A DNA stretch of 45,354 bases, from assembly GCA_019155205.2 (NCBI GenBank), contig JAHNZQ020000010.1, positions 353,811 through 399,164 on the forward strand. Direction: 5' to 3'. A program made the position numbers and the translations under genes. Numbering within the stretch: position 1 is the first letter of the stretch; each line of letters begins with the position of its first letter. Below the pieces are notes generated by a model that saw only the letters and a program-made list of their open reading frames with translations, did not search any database and was not told the origin of the DNA. Positions 29,740-39,569 of this stretch are shown here, piece after piece. Source of the stretch: Gracilaria vermiculophylla (lineage: Eukaryota; Rhodophyta; Florideophyceae; Gracilariales; Gracilariaceae).

Positions 29740-31311
29740 ATGGCCGCCTGGTCGTCCCGCTGCGCATTCTTGTCCCCAACTTTACCTCATCACCTTTCCT
29801 GGAAGACGTCTGTTGCAAGTTTTCGTTGTCGTCCAGCGTTCCGGCCACCATGGACGCCCAGACACGCTCGAGCGCGCATCCCAAGAATGTTGTTCGATTC
29901 GCTGACCGAGAAAATGGAAGAAACTGTGAGAAAGATGCGGGGAGTTGATAAGATTACCGAGAAGAACGTGGCTGGCGCAATGAAACAGGTGAAACGGGCG
30001 CTTTTGGATGCGGATGTCAACTTGCGGGTGGTAAACGGGTTAATCAAGCAGATAAAGCAAAGAGCTATTGGAGAAGCAGTGGTTCCCGGCGTCGAACCGG
30101 GTCAAATGTTGATCAAGATCATGCATGAAGAACTGACAGCGATAATGGGCAACGACCAGGCTCCGCTTGCGAGACGAACGGATGGAAAACCAACTGTTGT
30201 GTTGCTGGCTGGTCTGCAAGGGGCTGGAAAGACTACCGCTGCGGCCAAGCTTGCGCTGTATTGCTTAAAAGAGAAGCGTTCTGTAATGCTGGTCGCAGCC
30301 GATGTGTATAGGCCTGCTGCAATAGACCAGCTGAAGACTTTAGGTGTTTCAATAGACGTCGAGGTGTTTACCCTAGGTACCCAAGCAGATCCGAGAGACA
30401 TCGTACGGAAAGGAATTGAGAAAAGCGCAGCTGATAGGATTGACACCGTTATTGTAGATACAGCCGGGCGTCAAGTTATAGATGCCAAGCTCATGAAAGA
30501 ATTGAAGGATATCAAGAAAATCACTGATGCTGATGAAACACTACTCGTAGTGGATGCAATGACGGGGCAAGAAGCTGCAACGCTGACCAAGGCTTTTAAC
30601 GAGGAAATCGGCATCACTGGAGCAATTCTAACCAAGCTCGACGGAGACACGCGGGGGGGTGCGGCGCTGTCAGTGCAACAGGTGTCTGGGGCCCCTATCA
30701 AGTTCACTGGAGTGGGTGAGCAGGTGGAAAAGCTGCAGCCCTTTATTCCAGAGCGTATGGCGTCGAGAATCCTTGGGATGGGTGATGTTCTCACTTTTGT
30801 GGAAAAGGCGCAAGAGGAGATGGATCAAAAAGAAGCTGAGAAGATGACAAAACGAATGATGGAAGCTAAATTCGATTTCAATGACTTTCTCAAACAAACA
30901 AAGGTGATCTCAACGATGGGCTCACTGGCTGGCGTCATGAAAATGTTGCCAGGTGTTGGTTCAATATCGTCGACAAAGATGGCTCAAGCCGAAGCTAAGT
31001 TGAAGCTTGCCGATAGTTTAATCAAATCCATGACCATTCAAGAGCGGACCAATCCGGAACTTCTCTATAGTGGAGGTTCTGCGCGCAGCAGATTATCGCG
31101 AATCTCGAAGGGAGCAGGAAGATCAAGAGATGATGCGGAAGAGCTGGTGAGTGATTTTAGGAAGATGAGGGATATGATGTCGCGAATGAGCAAGCAAATG
31201 GTCGGCAGTCCGGACGGCACACCAGGTGAAACTGTTGGAAACAGATCCCAGCGACGAAAATCCAGTAAAAAAAAGGCTCTGAAGAAAGTGACCAAGCGTG
31301 GGTTCGGCTAA
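29740..31311 (+). CDS. plastid signal recognition particle GTPase SRP54 (cpSRP54)
   Basis: 523 residues. A GTPase that, with the plastid receptor FtsY, targets thylakoid proteins; it resembles bacterial Ffh. The first ~50 residues (rich in Ser, Arg, Pro, with few acidic residues) look like a plastid transit peptide, and no signal peptide precedes them. The N domain starts at MLFDSLTEKMEETVRKMRG. G domain: GLQGAGKTTAAAKLA (P loop, about residue 165), LVAADVYRPAAIDQL, VIVDTAGRQVID, and AILTKLDGDTRGGAAL. The M domain has FDFNDFLKQTKVISTMGS, KMLPG and the Met-rich RKMRDMMSRMSKQM. The C terminus is basic (RRKSSKKKALKKVTK). The start is the ATG at 29740 in a GCCGCCATGG context; the frame is open a little further upstream. 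Single exon. Confidence 0.93.
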   Translation: MAAWSSRCAFLSPTLPHHLSWKTSVASFRCRPAFRPPWTPRHARARIPRMLFDSLTEKMEETVRKMRGVDKITEKNVAGAMKQVKRALLDADVNLRVVNGLIKQIKQRAIGEAVVPGVEPGQMLIKIMHEELTAIMGNDQAPLARRTDGKPTVVLLAGLQGAGKTTAAAKLALYCLKEKRSVMLVAADVYRPAAIDQLKTLGVSIDVEVFTLGTQADPRDIVRKGIEKSAADRIDTVIVDTAGRQVIDAKLMKELKDIKKITDADETLLVVDAMTGQEAATLTKAFNEEIGITGAILTKLDGDTRGGAALSVQQVSGAPIKFTGVGEQVEKLQPFIPERMASRILGMGDVLTFVEKAQEEMDQKEAEKMTKRMMEAKFDFNDFLKQTKVISTMGSLAGVMKMLPGVGSISSTKMAQAEAKLKLADSLIKSMTIQERTNPELLYSGGSARSRLSRISKGAGRSRDDAEELVSDFRKMRDMMSRMSKQMVGSPDGTPGETVGNRSQRRKSSKKKALKKVTKRGFG

Positions 31312-31910
31312 AGACGCATCATTGATTCGTTCCCAGCACTAGACGACAGATACGGGACTACGAAACCGGACGATGCGAAACGTATTGTCGGGAGAATGGC
31401 TTTTTCATAGTCTATGAGTGTGAGTATGGCAGGCAAGTTGTTGATGATAGGAAGCGAAGTCTGGGAATGATGAGGCACTGATTTACCATGGACTCTGCAA
31501 ATAGGTAATGGCCATACATTGGTTCTTTAAAGCCATATAGAAAAGACGGAGGCCTTGTTTCGTGTTTTACTCACAGAACATAGCCTATACTCTCGCGTTG
31601 TCTGAAGAGAAATGACAATCGTTCTCTCATTTGCTTAAGCAATTGAATCCGTTGGCATGGAGCAATGCCTTCTAGTACTCACATTTGCTTCGAGCACAAT
31701 GGTTTCCAACTAGCGAATCGCCAGAGCTCCTCTTATTGATGAAGCTTGCGAGCTCGTGTGCAGCGTGAGCATTGTAGGTTTTGTGGATCCTCGGCGACCC
31801 CCTTCGTTCCGAGAAATAGGCAGACGTGTGGGAGCACTGAAAACAACATGGACCATCATGATTTTAACGCATAAGGAAAAAATACCATCCATGTCACACC
31901 CAAGGAGTCC
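31312..31910. other. convergent intergenic region
   Basis: About 600 nt between the 3' ends of plastid SRP54 and the coiled-coil gene, AT-leaning. No gene or array seen. Confidence 0.6.
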
Positions 31911-34900
31911 CTACAAGTGTTTGCTGCGCATTCGCTTCGATTTTGGTGCATCTGGAGCGCCTTTTGGGGTCTGCCTCTTCCTCCCCCTATCAGAATGATC
32001 GTAAGCGATGTTCGATTTTTTGTCCTTTGTCACTGAGGATGCCGGGGGGATTCTCACTGAGAAACACCCTTTTTCAATGCGCTCCACAGGGTCTCGTTTC
32101 GTCAACGGTGCAGCCGTCTCCTCGTCTTCAAACCAATCTTCCTCATCAATGAATCCTTCACCACTGCTTTTCTCAAGCATGAGCGTGTGTCGCTTTCGTG
32201 TGCCTCTCCGCTCACGGTCGAGAACAGGTGGACCTTGATTTCCGCTCCGGACGCTCTTTCTCTTGTTCAGCTTCAACCGAGAGGACGATGCGGGTTTCAT
32301 GCCTGAGGTCCTCTTGAATTCAGTACGCGTGTTCCCTTCCAAAACTTCATGCCGATCTTCTCGAGGTTGATCGTTATGTGCATTGCATTCTGGCTGCTGT
32401 CCTTCATCTTTCGTGCCCGTGCGCTTACTCTGGACTTCAATAGATTCTTTTAGTTTCTTTATCTCCAAGTCTTTATGCTCAACGCCAATTTTGAGGCATT
32501 CCATGTTCTGCTTCATCTTGGCAAAATCTTTCCTGGTTTCCGCCAAGACGGTCCTGCACACTTCCAAGTCATGACTCTTTTTCGACAGCTCTTCCTCCCA
32601 CGTCACTTGCTCTTGAAGTTTCGATTCCAAGTCTTTAATCTTTTGCTCATTTTCCTCAAACTGTTTGTTGCGACTTGACTGTTCTGTTCGAAAGCGCGCG
32701 ATTTCCTGCTCTTTGCTCGATAGTGAATGCTTACAAGCAGTCTGTATCTCGTCGAGCTGCTTGCTCAAACGGGTCACAGTGCTAAAAAGAGTTTTGCGTT
32801 CCGATTGTAAATTTGCGAGCTCTTCTTTCGCTTTTGATATGTTTTGCCCAACACGGACAAGGGTCGGCTCAATAGACTTGATCGGGTCAACAAACGAGCT
32901 TTGAAAACGCCAGCGACTCTCGATTAACCCTTTGACCAGGTTCAAAAGAGCTGCCTCGCGTTTTTCGTACACTTGCACAAATCCTCGAAAGATATCGAGG
33001 AACACACTGATTTTCGATTGTAAATTTGTTGGACTCTCGTCAGTTTTTTTTTGCAACACCGGCAGAGGAAATTGGCAGATTTTTCTTGATTCGCTCTTTG
33101 CACCACTACTCTTGCATTTTTGACTTAAATCTTGTACCAATGCTTCAAGACACGGAGACGCCGCAGCACGGCGTCGCGGGTTCTGGTACCATTCGTGAAA
33201 GGTATCAAGATTTGCAATGACACTCTGAGTGTCCGTACCACCGTTCCGTTGAGCCACAAGGGAAGCCCGCGGTCAGATTGGATCTACGGTGTATGAGCTG
33301 GCAAGGTGAAAGGATTGTAGCGTATTCTGACAAACCTACCGTTGATTCAGTTCTCAAGTCCTTGATAGTAGTCTGGGACTGAGTATTGATTTCCTGGAGG
33401 TCCGAACAGCAGAATTTTGGTAAGATGTCACCACGAATAAGAACTTGAGCAGGATGCAGAGCATGAGATTTTGTTTTCGGAACTTACCTGCAAGCGTCCA
33501 GCTCTTTGTCTCATGGTGTGAATGTAATCGGAAAGTTTTGATATTTCTCCTTTCTGTTCATCAAGACGCGATTCGTACTGTTGCTCTTTTTCAGAGAATC
33601 TTGATCGAAAAAACGGGTTAAAAAACCTGCTGTTAGACGATTGAAAAGAAAACGAAACTGTAGCCGGGCATGAACGAGACAGTCAGCACTTACGATGCTT
33701 GCGCCTCGGATAACTCTTCTCGAGCTGAATGGAGTTTTTTCTCAAATTCGTGTCTCCGGGACACTTCCCCCTCATATTGAATTCGTAAATACCTGAGTTC
33801 TTCTCGGACTGTCGAGCGTTCAAGGCACGAATAGATTAGTTACACACACGAAGAAAATAAAGTTGTTTGTCCGCCGCAAGAAATGCCATGGAAACATGCA
33901 CGGCCATACCTTTTGCGCATTCAGTTTCCTTGAATTCGCCCGATTTAATTTCTCGCGATAAACGTTCTTCAACTTTGGCGCCACAGATTGCGTCAGTACG
34001 CATGCAGTGAAGAACTGAACGTGCTTAAGGTGCACGCGGACCGCCGCGCTCTCAAAAATTTGGGTCAAAACTCACGTGCTTGTACTTGTTTGTCATTTTC
34101 GCCCTTCATGTCGAGAATGGCGCCGTCAAGAGCTGTGCATTTCAAGGAAAGCTGGTTGAGCTCGGCTTTGGCGTCTTCGAGATGCTTACTCAAGATGGCA
34201 CTGTGTTGCTCCGTTTGTTGTACCTTGGCTCTTAGTTTGTGAATGACACGTCTTGTTCCTAGAAGCCTCCTATTCTACGGTTTCAAGTCAGCAAAACGTT
34301 CTATGCGCGAGCCAGAGTCAATGCAAACGTACCATGTTCTGCTTGGTGTCAGACCATTTTTCCACAATCGTATCGACGTGTTGGGGGATTTTTTGCGACA
34401 TGCTCATACACTCTAAAGTGAGGTGAGAGTTCGACATCAGCAAAAGCAAAGCAGAGGAAAAACGAGCGTAAAGATCTTGGTTAGAACGAGACAAGGTCCG
34501 GCCGTCCTGTTTCTATGCAAAGACGAGACTATGAAACGTACCGTACAGGTCCATGAGAGTTTGCGTGTATCCTTCTTCTTCTTCTTCTTCTTCTTTTTCG
34601 TCTTCTTCTTCGTCTTGTTGTTGTTGCTGCTGTTCTTCATCTGCGGCGCTCGCGTCTTGCTCCGCGCTTGAATCCGAGCTCGGAGCCGGATGCGGATGTC
34701 CGAATTCGTCCTCACACAGCTCGCCCGCGTCGAGCACATCGCCGCGGCGAAGACCGGCGCGCCCCGGCCGCCGTGGCCGCGCCCCGGACGCGGACGGCGC
34801 GCGGGCCGACCGCGGCGCGGCGGCCGCCGCGCCGCCCACCGAAAAGTGCATCTGCAAGCGCGCCGCGCCCGCCTGCGCGCCCGCCTCCGTCGCGGCGGCG

Positions 34901-35066
34901 GCGGCGGCGGCGGCGGGCGCCGTGGCGGCGCGGCGCAGCGCGCGCGCGCGCGGCGGGCCGCGCGGCGGCGCGGAGGCGCGGAACAGCGCGTGCAGCTCGC
35001 CGAACGAGCGCGTGTCGACGCGCGCGTTGGAGACGGGGCGCAGCTCGCGCGACGCGAAGGCGGGCA

Positions 35067-35103
<37 letters not shown>

Positions 35104-35229
35104 GCGCGCAGCAGTGGCGGCGGCGGCGGCGGCGGGGGGGGGCGGCGGCGCGTGCGGGGAGGCGGGGCGCGGGCGCGCGGCGCGCGGCGCGGACAGGCGC
35201 AGGTCGAAGCGGTGGCGGCGGGCGTCCAT
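31911..35229 (-). CDS. eight-exon gene for a long coiled-coil protein of unknown function
   Basis: My splice model, in transcript order: 35229-34542, 34412-34333, 34274-34076, 33972-33910, 33808-33694, 33599-33488, 33393-33340, 33224-31911. It gives one 874-codon frame; all seven introns are GT..AG, 58-129 nt. Exon 1 (ATG at 35229) is low complexity: Ala/Pro runs, then an acidic Gln/Asp/Glu run and GYTQTLMDLY. Exon 2 gives MSQKIPQHVDTIVEKW. Exons 3-7 and half of exon 8 are coiled coil (VIHKLRAKVQQTEQHSAIL, HEFEKKLHSAREELSEAQA, LQSERKTLFSTVTRLSKQL, IKDLESKLQEQVTWEEELS). The end is basic with likely nuclear signals (RRGTRKRH, RGRKRQTPKG, PKSKRMRSK). A chromosome, kinetochore or cytoskeletal role is possible, but I recognise no family. 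The start in the Ala/Pro region is the least certain part. Confidence 0.75.
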
Positions 35230-35262
35230 GCTGCGCGCGGCTGCGTGCGACGGCCGACGGGG

Positions 35263-35263
35263 G

Positions 35264-35297
<34 letters not shown>

Positions 35298-35314
35298 GCG
35301 CGGGCGCGGGCGCG
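35263..35314. repeat. GCGGAC/GCGGGC hexanucleotide repeat
   Basis: About eight copies of a 6-bp unit, four GCGGAC-like then several GCGGGC-like, just upstream of the coiled-coil gene start, so in its 5' UTR or promoter. Confidence 0.8.
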
Positions 35315-35634
35315 ACGGGTTGGGTGCGCCTCAGGCGAAAGGCGAAGCGCAAGTGGGGGCGCAGTGGACGGGAGCGAAACGAAAGCGCACAAGACAAGAC
35401 AAGTTGGTGACAACATGCGTCGATGGCTGGCGGGCGGGGAGGGGCAAGGGCGACTCGCAAGGCGTGGCGACGTCGGAGCACACGGACGGGGCACGGGACG
35501 CTGTTTTACTGCTAGCAGCGCTCGGGCGGCGCAAGGCGTGCGTCAGCGGTCGCGGGTGGGCGGCAGGACGCGAGACGGCATGCAGGGCTGCGGGGCGGCG
35601 AGGGGGGGCATGTGGCGAGGGCAGACGCACACGA
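35315..35634. other. GC-rich spacer between S5 and the coiled-coil gene
   Basis: About 320 nt between the stop of ribosomal protein S5 and the hexamer repeat, both flanking genes on the minus strand. No gene seen beyond chance open frames. Confidence 0.5.
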
Positions 35635-36219
35635 CTAGCGGTTTGCCTTGGCCACACGTTCTACCTCGTCCTTCTTCTTGATGGCGTACGAGTTGCTGGA
35701 TCCCTTGGCGGCGTTGATGAGTTCATCGGCCAGGCACTCGGCAATGGTCTTGATGGAGCGGAAGGCGGCCTCGCGCGCGCCCGTGCACAGCAGGTAGAGG
35801 GCGACGTTGATGCGGCGCATTGGGGAGACATCGACGGCCTGGCGGCGGACGGTGCCCGCCGATCCGATGCGGGTGGAGTCCTCTCTGGGCCCCGAGTTGA
35901 CGACGGCCTCGACCAGGACCTGGATGGGGTTTTGATCGGTGAGCAAGTGGATGATCTCGAAGCAGTGCTTGACAATGCGCACGGCCATGATCTTCTTGCC
36001 GTTGTTGCGGCCGTGCATCATGAGGGAGCACACGAGGCGCTCCACGATGGGACATTGCGCCTTTCGAAAGCGCTTGGCGTTGTATCGGCCGGCGGTATGC
36101 GGCAGGTAGACGGCGCTTCGCTGGTTGACGGCGATGTAGTCGTTGAGGCAGATGTCCTCGACGCGCACGTCCTCGAAGGACCACCTGTTGAAGAGCTTGA
36201 TCTCGCTGACGACGGCCAT
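35635..36219 (-). CDS. RPS5: cytosolic 40S ribosomal protein S5 (uS7)
   Basis: 194 residues, full length. uS7 sits in the head of the small subunit near the E site and contacts mRNA. Family-typical sequence throughout: [89 protein letters not shown] [35 protein letters not shown] and the ending [20 protein letters not shown]. The start is the ATG at 36219; an upstream in-frame extension of about 80 codons is Ala/Pro/Arg-rich and not part of the family, so I treat it as 5' UTR. Single exon, strongly GC-biased third positions as in its neighbours. Divergent from the Hint-protein gene. Confidence 0.97.
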   Translation of the reverse strand: MAVVSEIKLFNRWSFEDVRVEDICLNDYIAVNQRSAVYLPHTAGRYNAKRFRKAQCPIVERLVCSLMMHGRNNGKKIMAVRIVKHCFEIIHLLTDQNPIQVLVEAVVNSGPREDSTRIGSAGTVRRQAVDVSPMRRINVALYLLCTGAREAAFRSIKTIAECLADELINAAKGSSNSYAIKKKDEVERVAKANR

Positions 36220-37458
36220 TTCGGAGAGCGCGGCTGCGTGCACGGACAGGCTCGGGGCGGCGAGCGGCGGCAGCGGGGGGTGGCGCAGGCGGCGGTGGGG
36301 CACGGGCAATGCGGCGACGAAGGCGACGGCGGCAGCGGCGGGGCGGCGCGCAGCAGTGTGGTGCGCGCGGCGGCGGCGCGCGTCAGCGCGGCACGGCGCC
36401 GTGGGCGTGGACGGCGTGCAGGGGGGGCGCGCCACGTGTGTGACACGCACAGCTGCGAGCAATCAGCTGAGCGTGGAGAGCTGAATTACAGAAACGCATG
36501 TCGCACACGTGTTGTACGGGGCCACGCGGGGAGTGTGGCGCAGCAGGTGAGGTGGGAGGTGTGGCGCACCAGGTGGGAGGTGTGGCGCACGTGGGAGGTG
36601 TGGCGCACGCGGGAGGTGTGGTGCACGCGGGAGGTGAGGCGCATGTGGGAGGTGTGGCGCACGTGGGGGGTGTGGCGCACGTGGAAGCGAGAATGCTGGA
36701 GGGCGCAGGGCAACAGGGGTGGCGGGGGTGATGCGACCGTTGAAAGTAGTGATTGGCTGGAGCAGATGGCGGCGCTCATGTGAGGTGGGGTGATGGGGGG
36801 TGAGCAGGCAGTGGCGCAGGGGGTGACTTGGGCCGGCAAGAGACGCACTGAAGCTGGTGAAGGAGGGAGCGTTGATTGATCGGCGAGGGCGCGGCCTAAC
36901 GGGTGGATGCGTCGGGCGCGCGAACGGCAGGCGCGCGTGGGTGGCCGTTGGGGCGGCGGCCAACAGCAGCGCCGATCACGCGGCGGTGATGTGCGCGGCG
37001 CGAAGGGGGGGAACGATCCGGCGCGCTGCGCGGCGCCGAGACAAGCTGTCCCGCGCCAAAAAGGCGCGCGGCGCCTCTCGGCGGCGCGCGCGAATTCGGC
37101 ACGCCGCCGCCGCCGCCGCCGCGCTACGTGGCCCGCTGCGAGCCGTTCGCGCGCGCGCCGCGGCGGCGGGCGCTGCGCGCCACACACGGCGCGGCGCGCC
37201 GCCGCCGCGCTTACAGCGGCGCGCCGCCGCCGCGCGCGTTGTCCGTTTGCGCGCGCCGCGCGCTGCGCGCCACGCACGCGCGCCTTTTTGGCCGCAGCCC
37301 CCCCCGCGCCGCCCCCGTTTAACGCGCCGCCGTGCGCGCGCGCTCCTCCCCCACTTCCTCCGCCCGCACCCGTCCCCCTCCCTCCCCCCGTCTCGTTCCC
37401 ACCGCTAGATCCGCGCCTCGCCCTGCCGCCCTTTCCGCCATCTGCACCCTTGTCAACC
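36220..37458. other. divergent GC-rich intergenic region with minisatellite
   Basis: About 1.24 kb between S5 and the Hint-protein gene. It holds the minisatellite at 36541-36690, then, from about 36890, very GC-rich DNA where most frames are open by composition alone. No TATA box is obvious; expression probably relies on GC-type promoters (inference). Confidence 0.6.
36541..36690. repeat. G-rich minisatellite, unit ~18 bp
   Basis: About eight imperfect copies of GTGGGAGGTGTGGCGCAC, with one-base length changes and substitutions. It is purine-rich on the plus strand and lies between two divergent genes. Confidence 0.85.
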
Positions 37459-38838
37459 ATGCGTGTCTCGTTCGTGTGTGTGGCGGTTGCCACGCTGCTT
37501 GTCGCCCACGCCGCCAAGCTGCCCTTCTCTGTCCGTCAAACCATGCCCGAGGACGCCATCGGCGAGTTCAGAGTTGGCCAGTTCCTTGGCGGTGTGTGTG
37601 CCAACAGGATCGCGCATACCCAAACCGTCAACGATGAAGGAGTGATCCCGCACAGTGCCATGTCCATGAACGGCAACCAGTGCTCCAGCCCCGGCGCCAT
37701 GAGTGTGTTCCTTGACCCCGAGGATGCGCTCGACGCCGTCAATTCGGAAATCTCCAAGCGCCTTATTCAAAATTTCATCGATGCTGGTGTGTCAGCCATC
37801 TACGGCGTGGAGACTAGCCGGCGTATGTGCGGCTTCAACCTGAGTCCCAACACGCTGGTGATCATCTTCAAGCCCGAGAGTAATGTGGTGGTGGGCCTTG
37901 ACAGCTACATTCCCACCCGCCGCTACATGATTGTGGACGATCCCGTCGTGCAAGGCATTTGCCGCTACTCTGCACCTTTGCGCGATGGTAGCACTGCTCC
38001 GGCCGAGCAAACGATGGAGACTATGGAGCCGACAATGGCGCCGTCTATGGCTCCCATGGCTCCCATGGCTCCCATGCCAGCGGCTGGCGAGCCATCACCA
38101 CCGGCCGCCGAGCCAACAACACCCGCCGCCGAGCCGGCTACCGAGGAGACGGCCAGCGAAGAGCCGGGCGTGGGCGGTGGCGTGGTCCCTGTGGGCGGAA
38201 CTGACACGGGTAGCGGAACGGATTCGGAGGGAGCGCCTGACTTGGGGGATATTGAAGGGTCACCGGAAGAGCCGTCGTCGACTCCCGACGATGACGAGCC
38301 GGTGTGCTTCCCCGCCGACGCTAGCGTGGAGCTGGAGGACGGCACGACAAAGCGCATGGACCAGCTGCAGGTGGGCGACTCGGTCAAGGTGGGCGACGGG
38401 CAGTTCTCGCCGGTGTTCCTGTTCTCGCACCGGCTGCGCGACGTGACGCACGCGTTTGTGCGGATGGAGCTGGACAACGGGCTGGCGCTGGAGGCGACGC
38501 ACGGCCACTACGTGTACGCCAACGGCGCGATGGTGGCGGCGGCGCGCGTGCAGGTGGGCGACGCGATGCAGGTGGGCGGCGGCGCGCGCGCGACGGTGGC
38601 GCGCGTGTCGGTGGTGCGCAAGCGCGGGCTGTTCAACCCGCAGACGGTGCACGGCGACGTGGTGGTGAACGGCGTGCGCGCCAGCACGTTCACCACGGCC
38701 GTGCAGTCGTGCACGGCGTCGGCGCTGCTGGCGCCGCTGAGGTTTGCGTTTGTGGCCACCGGCTGGGGCGGCTCGTTCCTGGACGGCGGGCTGCCGGCCG
38801 TGGCGCGCATGCTGCCGGCCGGCGCCGCCGCGCTGTGA
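37459..38838 (+). CDS. secreted protein with C-terminal Hint (hedgehog/intein-type) self-processing domain
   Basis: 459 residues. Signal peptide at the start (RVSFVCVAVATLLVAHAA). Residues of about 20-175 form an unrecognised domain with four cysteines (GGVCANR, GNQCSSPG, RRMCGFN, GICRYS). A stalk rich in Pro, Ala, Glu, Thr and Gly follows (about 175-280). The Hint domain starts at Cys282: VCFPADASVELEDGTTKRMD (first-block nucleophile Cys), LQVGDSVKVGDG, then LEATHGHYVYANG (the T..H block), VQVGDAM and VNGVRASTFTT near the end. Hint domains cut the peptide bond before their Cys by an N-S shift; in animal hedgehogs a nucleophile such as cholesterol then captures the N-terminal part. I see no C-terminal His-Asn of inteins, which fits the hedgehog type. 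The start is the ATG at 37459, because longer frames upstream are GC-driven. Single exon. Confidence 0.88.
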   Translation: MRVSFVCVAVATLLVAHAAKLPFSVRQTMPEDAIGEFRVGQFLGGVCANRIAHTQTVNDEGVIPHSAMSMNGNQCSSPGAMSVFLDPEDALDAVNSEISKRLIQNFIDAGVSAIYGVETSRRMCGFNLSPNTLVIIFKPESNVVVGLDSYIPTRRYMIVDDPVVQGICRYSAPLRDGSTAPAEQTMETMEPTMAPSMAPMAPMAPMPAAGEPSPPAAEPTTPAAEPATEETASEEPGVGGGVVPVGGTDTGSGTDSEGAPDLGDIEGSPEEPSSTPDDDEPVCFPADASVELEDGTTKRMDQLQVGDSVKVGDGQFSPVFLFSHRLRDVTHAFVRMELDNGLALEATHGHYVYANGAMVAAARVQVGDAMQVGGGARATVARVSVVRKRGLFNPQTVHGDVVVNGVRASTFTTAVQSCTASALLAPLRFAFVATGWGGSFLDGGLPAVARMLPAGAAAL

Positions 38839-39569
38839 GGTGTCTTAGGTGTCGCCGTCGCGCGCTTCGCGCCCGTTTTCGCCCCCTCCCCGCCCCCGCC
38901 CCCGTCGCGGCGTTTTTCGGCGTCGCTGGCTGCCTTTTCGAGCGACTCTTTTCTTTCTCTCCTTGTCTTGTTTGTGTCTCTTGTGTGAGTAAACTGAGCT
39001 GTTGACACGCAAGTGTGTGTGTGTGTGTGTGTGTGTCTTTATTTTTGTGCTTTTGTGTGACGCATGTGGAATTGGATGCGGCGCGCGGCTGATGACGCCT
39101 TTTTTGTCTCGCCGATCGCGTGTGTGCGCGCGCGCACGCCGCCGCGGCCGCCGCCCCAATGGCGCGCCGCCAGCGGGGTCTTGCTCGCACACAGCTGCGC
39201 GCCTGCGCGCCTAACTTTTGTGTGTATGTATTGAGTATATAGATGTAATGCACCGGGTGGGGGCGGCGCCGGCGGGCACGGCCAACGGCGCGCGGGCAAC
39301 GCACTGCCGCCACCGCCGCGAGCTCTGCTCAAGTGGGCAAGCCCAAGGGAAGGCCGGCCAGGCAAGGCAAAAGGGGCAAGGCTGGGAAGGCACGGCAACG
39401 CAAAGGGGGCGGGCGGCGCGCTGCAGCAGAGCGGTGGAGGCGCAGACGATGGCCACACGCGCACGGGCAGCCAACGGCGCGGCGGCAACCAAACGCGCCG
39501 CCGCGCCGCTAGGCATGCGTTTTATTTACGCGCTCACAGGGAGGGGGCTCACAAAAAGACGCGCGCCGA
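38839..39569. other. convergent intergenic region
   Basis: About 730 nt between the 3' ends of the Hint-protein and AHCY genes. It contains a T-rich stretch near 38930-38980, which may serve 3'-end formation, and the GT repeat at 39013. No gene seen. Confidence 0.6.
39013..39036. repeat. (GT)12 microsatellite
   Basis: Twelve uninterrupted GT dinucleotides about 175 nt past the Hint-protein stop codon. Confidence 0.95.

Noticed and set aside
33225..33257. Starting the coiled-coil gene at a GTG near 33257 as a separate single-exon gene
   Set aside because: Upstream exons join in phase through good splice sites and continue the coiled coil; GTG starts are not expected in nuclear genes.
34553..36783. 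Very long plus-strand frames (up to about 700 codons) across S5 and the coiled-coil gene
   Set aside because: In this GC-rich DNA stops are rare in all frames; the products are Arg/Ala/Gly-rich and overlap a certain S5 gene.
36907..37458. N-terminal extension of the Hint protein by about 184 codons
   Set aside because: The extension is Arg/Ala-rich without domains, and the internal ATG at 37459 begins an excellent signal peptide.
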